Below are positions 59,328 to 64,000 of a DNA stretch of 64,000 nucleotides, piece by piece. Source of the stretch: Halichondria panicea (lineage: Eukaryota; Porifera; Demospongiae; Suberitida; Halichondriidae); contig NC_087387.1 in NCBI RefSeq assembly GCF_963675165.1, positions 4,614,990 through 4,678,989 of the forward strand, read 5' to 3'. The translations under genes and the position numbers were made by a program. Within the stretch, counting starts at the first letter, position 1, and each line of letters opens with the position of its first letter. The notes beneath the pieces are model-generated. The model was given only the letters and a program-made list of their open reading frames with translations. It ran no database searches and had not been told where the DNA came from.

Positions 59328-61840
59328 AATAAGAGTCAAGCTTGATTAGTACGAAAAAGGTTGTGGGCTGAAAGGGAATAAAGATGTGTATACGTACCAA
59401 TCATGCTTGTATGTATGTACTCACAGATTTTTACAACCCCACCCCCCCAAAATATATACTTTCAGTGTGAAAAAGGCTGTGGGCTGAAAGTGAGATAATT
59501 ACATAGATCAATAAAGATGCGTATAATTATACGTAGCAATCATACATGTTTGTATGTACATGTATGTACCCACAGATTTTTACAACCCCACCCGCAAAAA
59601 AATAACCTCCATGCGTGCAGATACTGTACTCCAGTAACTAAGCTTACCCTGTCTGTAATAAGTAGTACCAACAGCTGTGCTGTGAACAAAGACAGGCCCA
59701 AGACCACTCCACCAATAAAACCAGATATTCCTATCTTGCAGAAGATAGAAACTGAGAAGTACCTGAGTGGTACACGAGTAAGAAATTAATCATCCTTTTC
59801 GAAACATCCAATCACTGATACAACACTTACAAGGCTAGCTGCATTCCGTTAAATCTTGCAAAGAACATTATACTGAATCCCAGAAAAAGTCTGCAAAACA
59901 AAATAACAATTTTAGGCAGATAAATTATTATACTCCATTCACCTGTGCGCTATGTCCCAGGACAAGCAAGTCTGCCAGAGTGTCTGCTTGAGCTGGGATT
60001 TCCGGTAAGAATCTGATATCTCCTCCAGTCGAGATGCCACAACTTGGTCATCTTTGAAGATTCTCTTCAGAGTCTTGACAGCTTTGTGTGGCTTGTTCTT
60101 CTTGACATGCCATCTGAAAGCAGATCAAGAGTCTCCTGAATTAGTATATTCATGACTATGAATAATTTATATAGAATTCAAATTACCCATAGTCAGAATA
60201 TGGATAGCCTCCCGCTGGTGTAACAAAAGTACTCCAGCACTGTACATAAACTCTCTCCTTTTTAAGGCAACCAAACACAATAAGTACTATTGTCCTTAGT
60301 TGTCCATTGTATATACCTTGGAGACTCCGGGATGAGTGATGATCCAATGACGATCCCACATGCTAGTATCAGCTGTAGACCCAACGACACTCTCCAACCA
60401 AATGGCAACCACCCAACCCCAATATTTACCAGAGCAGCAGTCTGTAGAGAAAAAACAGGACACATAGTATGCGTAGGCAAGATTAAGAAAACACACACAC
60501 AACAGGTGAAGAAAGCAATGCTATGGGGCAGCTACCATACCTATTATCAGAGCATATACAAAGTTGCATGTGATGGGTAAAGAATTTCATGTACCAGGAC
60601 TCCAGCTGTGGCTGCTGTTGACGATAGGCTGACCAGTTTACCACGATGTTGTTTGGGGGCAATCTCAGCTAGGTACATTGGCACAACTTGTACTATGATT
60701 CTGTGAGTGTGTGAGTAGAGAGCAAAGAAAAGATGATGGCATTAAAGCAATCATGAATTTACTACACCGAAACGTACCCATTTCCAACTCCTGTCCAAAT
60801 CTTTCCCACCAGCAACATCCTGTACACAAGCAATGCTACACTCATGCACACAGTACAACCTCACATCAAAGCAAATCATTCCAATACGCGACAACAAAGC
60901 AACCTGCCATATAGCGATTGCAGCACTCTGAATGATGATTCCAGAGGCAGCTAGTAGTGCTCCGGTCACTAGAGCAGCCCTCCTCCCAACCCAGTCTGAC
61001 AGGGGTCCCCCTAATAGAGCACCCACCAGAGAGCCTAACGAGAACAGGGCCACCACCAAACCCTGAGGGAATGAATAATGGCTAGTGTTCGACTCAATAA
61101 TTACATGTATAGTATAACTAACGTACAAGAATGTTGAGTTGGTGGCAGATAATAGCAAGACCACGTAAAGTTACACCACTAAACACACACACAAAGTTAT
61201 GCAATTAATATACTGACCTAAGAGGATAGAGATATTAGAGAGAATTAATGGACGTTGATGTATGTAGAGGTCTTTGCTTAATTACACACTCTAAAGGCAG
61301 CCTGCAGAAACCATCGTGCATGAAGTACTGCTTGTCCAGTTAATACATCGAGCACACTGTGCATGTACAAAAACGGGTACTCACTAAGATGGCACTAGTT
61401 TCCCCGCTAGAGTCCTCAGCGGTGCAGCCAGTGGTGGAGTTGTCCTCTGACCCTGAGAGATTGAAGTACTCTCTGAAACCACTCATCTCCTTCACTCCAT
61501 TACTAGAACTAGGGGAGAAGGGACGTCAGTTGTTATGAATAATTATGTGCCGCATGCGCAAACAGTCGATACCATAATAGAATGTCTGAGTCGTACAATT
61601 CCTCGAAATACAACGATTTTGCAGGCCTGTGTACGTGTAAAACTGAAGCAGTACCATGCATGCAAGCAGATTTGTACAAGCTCCCTCGCCCTAGCCCTAG
61701 CCCTATTTGGAAAAGCTTACCAAGCTATAGTAATAGGCTCACCCGACATCGTATCCATTGAGGAACCCAGCAGAGGCAATGAAGACAGAGCAGGTCACCA
61801 CATAACACCACTTGCACCCGTACCCGCAGCCTGAAGACAT
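57064..61840 (-). CDS. Sugar-porter family MFS transporter, copy D
   Basis: Fourteen exons on the minus strand: 61743-61840, 61385-61508, 60908-61062, 60778-60819, 60595-60700, 60317-60441, 59943-60113, 59831-59890, 59648-59762, 59028-59212, 58850-58899, 58457-58629, 58055-58131, 57064-57217; 544 aa, open throughout. Start MSSGCGYGCKWCYVVTCSVF. Loop 2-3 motif GGPLSDWVGRR near residues 92-102; MLLVGKIWTGVGNG; VPMYLAEIAPKQHRGKL; PESPR near 215; FGRK near 333; LLPETK at 462-467, followed by QLSLEQVDQLFSTPW. The exofacial loop after helix 1 carries an NSTTG sequon, a likely glycosylation site. Closest to copy A and fragment E by exon 1 and 2 sequence. Family function is proton-coupled or facilitated sugar/polyol transport. 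Confidence 0.87.
57755..57990. mobile_element. MITE (family 1b) in transporter D intron 13
   Basis: Begins CTGTATAGCGTGAAATTTTC and ends CTCGAAAATTTTGTATGC; middle shares ATGGCTTTTAGAGGCCAATC with the complement of 44861-45108. Boundaries approximate. Confidence 0.55.
59237..59326 (+). repeat. (TG)n microsatellite in transporter D intron 9
   Basis: About 45 TG units with one interruption near 59249. Length is expected to be polymorphic. Confidence 0.95.
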
Positions 61841-62750
61841 AATATTCATGATATTGTAGCCCTTGCTTAGCTAATTGGGTATGGACAGTTGCAACTACTT
61901 ATCCACTAACAAATGTGTAAGACAGGAAGTGCTACAAGTTGCCTCATGAATATATTAATGAGAACATGCAGTTTTCTAGGTTTTTAGAGCTAGCTAAGTT
62001 GAAATATGTTTGCAGACCAGTTACACAAACTTTGACATAAATACACAACTTGGCAATAGCACATCATGAATGACTTCAAGCCTTCTAGCTTGCTGCAACC
62101 ATGCACATGCATCAGATGCACTAGTTGATACTTTTGATTCCTTTCACATTATGGAGCCATGAGTTCCACCAACCACAGAATGGGTCAACTTCGAATTTTG
62201 CGCAAGCTGTTCACACTATCTCAATCTATTCCAAACTTGTAGAGTCAACACATTCCATATTGAACTAATACATAATTATATCTAAGTAACAAGTTCTAGT
62301 TCAGTAAATGGTCTGTGTTGAGCTTTGGAAATCCAGAAAAAATCACCCTTCACTACAATCTGTGAATATTTGGGTGTCATCATTATGATAAAATACTTGT
62401 GGTATATGTATTTCCTGTGTCTTGTCTTGCAAATACTGAAAACTTGGGGGAGGTTTCTTAACTGTACGCCCATTTCTTTTTAAATTTGCTGCCTTTTTTT
62501 TGCTATAGCTACCTTAATTCTTCTGGATGAATAATGACAACAGCAAGAAAAAGTAAGGCCTGGGAACGAGGCTAGGTATTAGCCTTAGGGTAGACTAAAG
62601 GTGGGGCTATTGGTTTTGACAACAAACACATAAGATATCAATAGAGCCCTAATACAAATACACAATAAATTCATTCGTGGTTATCTGACTTGAATAATAC
62701 AGTACATCATCGGCAAAAACCATGCATCCAACTAAAGTGTTGAAAGGTTG
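61841..62750. other. Upstream region of transporter D, no gene seen
   Basis: Upstream flank of D, then AT-rich sequence with a fragment GGCCTGGGAACGAGGCTAG (62560-62576) of the foldback family. The block AAAACCATGCATCCAACTA at 62715-62734 recurs at the very end of the window (63965-63983). Confidence 0.45.
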
Positions 62751-62941
62751 TTAATTAATTACGCTCTCAATTTTCTCCAAATAGTACCTGTCCACATATT
62801 CTCCGATACCCCAAACACTTAGCCCAGTCACAGCACCAGCCACAGCACCAAAGGGACCTCCTACACCGAATCCAGCAAGACCACCGCCAACAACATTGCC
62901 AAATGCTCCAACAATCTTTGCTTCTTTTTCATAGCCAAATA
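62751..62941 (-). CDS. Orphan terminal exon of a Gly/Ala-rich membrane-active-looking protein
   Basis: On the minus strand an open stretch reads VFGYEKEAKIVGAFGNVVGG, GLAGFGVGGPFGAVAGAVTG, LSVWGIGEYVDRYYLEKIES and ends VIN-stop at 62751-62753. A stop lies 13 codon positions upstream of the cut, so an upstream exon is required; the likely acceptor is CTCGAAG at 62942-62948. The Gly/Ala-rich hydrophobic core with small-residue spacing resembles membrane-inserting hairpins, but I do not recognise the family. The expected upstream exon is absent: duplicated transporter DNA (fragment E) begins directly at 62950. It is either the last exon of a gene broken by that duplication or a transcribed chimera with fragment E. 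Confidence 0.45.
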
Positions 62942-62949
62942 CTTCGAGG

Positions 62950-63586
62950 GTAAGTTAACGTACAAGGTGGCAGATAATAGCAAGACCACGTAAAGTTACA
63001 CCACTAAACACGCACACAAAGTTATGCAATTATTATACTGACCTAAGAGGATAGAGATTAGTGGACGTTTATGTATGTAGAGGTCACGCGTGTCTTATAC
63101 CTCCTCTGGTTAATACATCGAGCACACTGTGCATGTACAAAAACGGGTACTCACTAAGATGGCACTATAGTTCCTCCGCTGGAGTCTTCGGCAGTGCAGC
63201 CAGTGGTGGAGTTGTCCTCTGACCCGGTGAAACCTCTCATTTTTTTCACTCCATTACTAGAACTAGGGGAGAGGGGTTGTATTCACGGACAGCTATAGAA
63301 TCCGAGTCGTATTCCCCGGAATACAATTATCGTGATCAAATTTAATAAGTCCGTGTAAAAAAAGCTGAAACAGTACCATTCATTCAAGTAGATTTGTAAG
63401 CTGCTCCCTAGATTTTATGGCTCCCTGCAAGTTTATAGAGGATTGTATAGCTATATACAAACTCTTGTAAACCTATAGTAGATCTATAGCTCACCCGACA
63501 TCGTATCCATTGAGGAACCCAGCAGAGGTAATGAAGACAGAGCAGGTCACCACATAACACCATTTGCACCCACAGCCAAGAGACAT
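62950..63586 (-). pseudogene. Transporter fragment E (first two exons only)
   Basis: Minus-strand duplicate of the 5' part of copy D. Exon 1 (63495-63586) is intact: MSLGCGCKWCYVVTCSVF and FLNGYDVG with a GTGAGC donor. Exon 2 (about 63157-63267) has lost six codons (the REYFNLS region) and gained two bases near the end (ACTATAGTGCC versus ACTAGTGCC), so it cannot splice in phase to a normal exon 3. Intron 2 sequence matches 61120-61380 and stops abruptly at about 62950. No exon 3-14 follows before copy D's own exon 1. Confidence 0.78.
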
Positions 63587-64000
63587 AATAATAATCAGCT
63601 AGATCTAGCACTGTAGCAGGGGCTTATATTTACAAGCCTATAGCCTTTAACCTTGCCGCCTGCATGTACGTACACGTCTGCATGCTAGATCTAAATGGGT
63701 ATGCAGTTGCAGCCAGCTAGTCTACTTCTCCAAGAAGGGTGGGGCTGCTGTCGGTTTTTCTGATGGCCTCTTTTCAGGCACTTTCAACTTTCAAAAACAA
63801 CAAAATTATTCATAACATGACTAGACTATAGTAGATCTAATTAATACACTAGATCTACTAACTGTTACAATTATTATCATCTGCGCTGCCTTGACAATAT
63901 CATAATAATTCTTCAAGCAGCTCAAAATAGCAAGCATCATCGCTAAGCCTTAGAGTTTTTCCAAAAACCATGCATCCAACTAGCAACTGTTGAAATGTTT
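63587..64000. other. End of window, no gene seen
   Basis: AT-rich. The last 36 bases (CCATGCATCCAACTA..., TGTTGAAA) repeat the sequence directly downstream of the orphan exon (62718-62750), suggesting that another copy of that exon's gene begins just past the window on the minus strand. Confidence 0.4.

Noticed and set aside
59024-59400. ORFs rich in His-Thr or Val-Cys repeats
   Set aside because: Translation of the TG/CA microsatellite.
60908-60911. GT donor in CAGGTT after transporter exon 3
   Set aside because: Puts the MLLVGKIW exon and the next exon out of frame with a stop; the GC site four bases upstream keeps family spacing in all copies.
62950-63586. Fragment E as an alternative promoter and first exons for transporter D
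   Set aside because: Exon 2 of E has a net two-base gain and would join D exon 3 out of frame; D has its own intact exons 1 and 2.
1-64000. tRNA, rRNA or other structured RNA genes
   Set aside because: I saw no cloverleaf or rRNA-like stretch on reading; a covariance-model scan would be needed to exclude them.

Overview
The window reads as nuclear DNA of an early-branching marine animal; a demosponge is my best guess, not a proven one. Reasons: AT-rich sequence, genes split by many short GT-AG introns (61 bp to about 1.5 kb), metazoan chromatin genes, secreted SUEL-type lectins, and a dense scatter of tiny inverted-repeat transposons. Most genes had to be assembled exon by exon; phases were checked at every junction reported.

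Left part (1-15.5 kb, + strand): the 3' part of a large chromatin-type protein with a disordered, acidic, minisatellite-encoded middle and a C-terminal PWWP domain (to 6042), followed 0.5 kb later by a complete 15-exon Enhancer of Polycomb gene (6535-15521, 998 aa), a subunit of the NuA4/TIP60 histone acetyltransferase.

Middle part (16-33 kb): two complete, duplicated three-exon genes for secreted SUEL/rhamnose-binding-lectin-like proteins on the minus strand (18.3 and 20.9 kb) plus a decayed third copy (16.2 kb); a decayed Ulp1-like/PHD transposon gene (25.6 kb); a very large secreted protein (26358-29694, 1063 aa) of the bacterial/fungal VioB-like ferritin-domain family, whose signal peptide is completed across one small intron; and a three-exon small secreted cysteine-containing protein (31.9-32.6 kb).

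Right part (34.4-63.6 kb, minus strand): a head-to-tail array of sugar-porter family MFS transporters with the same 14-exon layout. Copies B, C and D are open throughout (540, 538 and 544 aa). Copy A carries a 4-bp frameshift and a truncated tail. Copy E is only the first two exons and is out of phase. One intron in all four long copies appears to need a GC donor. A glycine/alanine-rich terminal exon of an unrelated gene abuts copy E.

Between and inside genes lie several families of non-autonomous DNA elements, many with clear target-site duplications and, in a few cases, an empty site in a paralogous stretch of this same window. The VioB-like secreted protein is the most unusual gene; the transporter array with its conserved non-canonical splice site and the nested mobile elements are the other points of interest.
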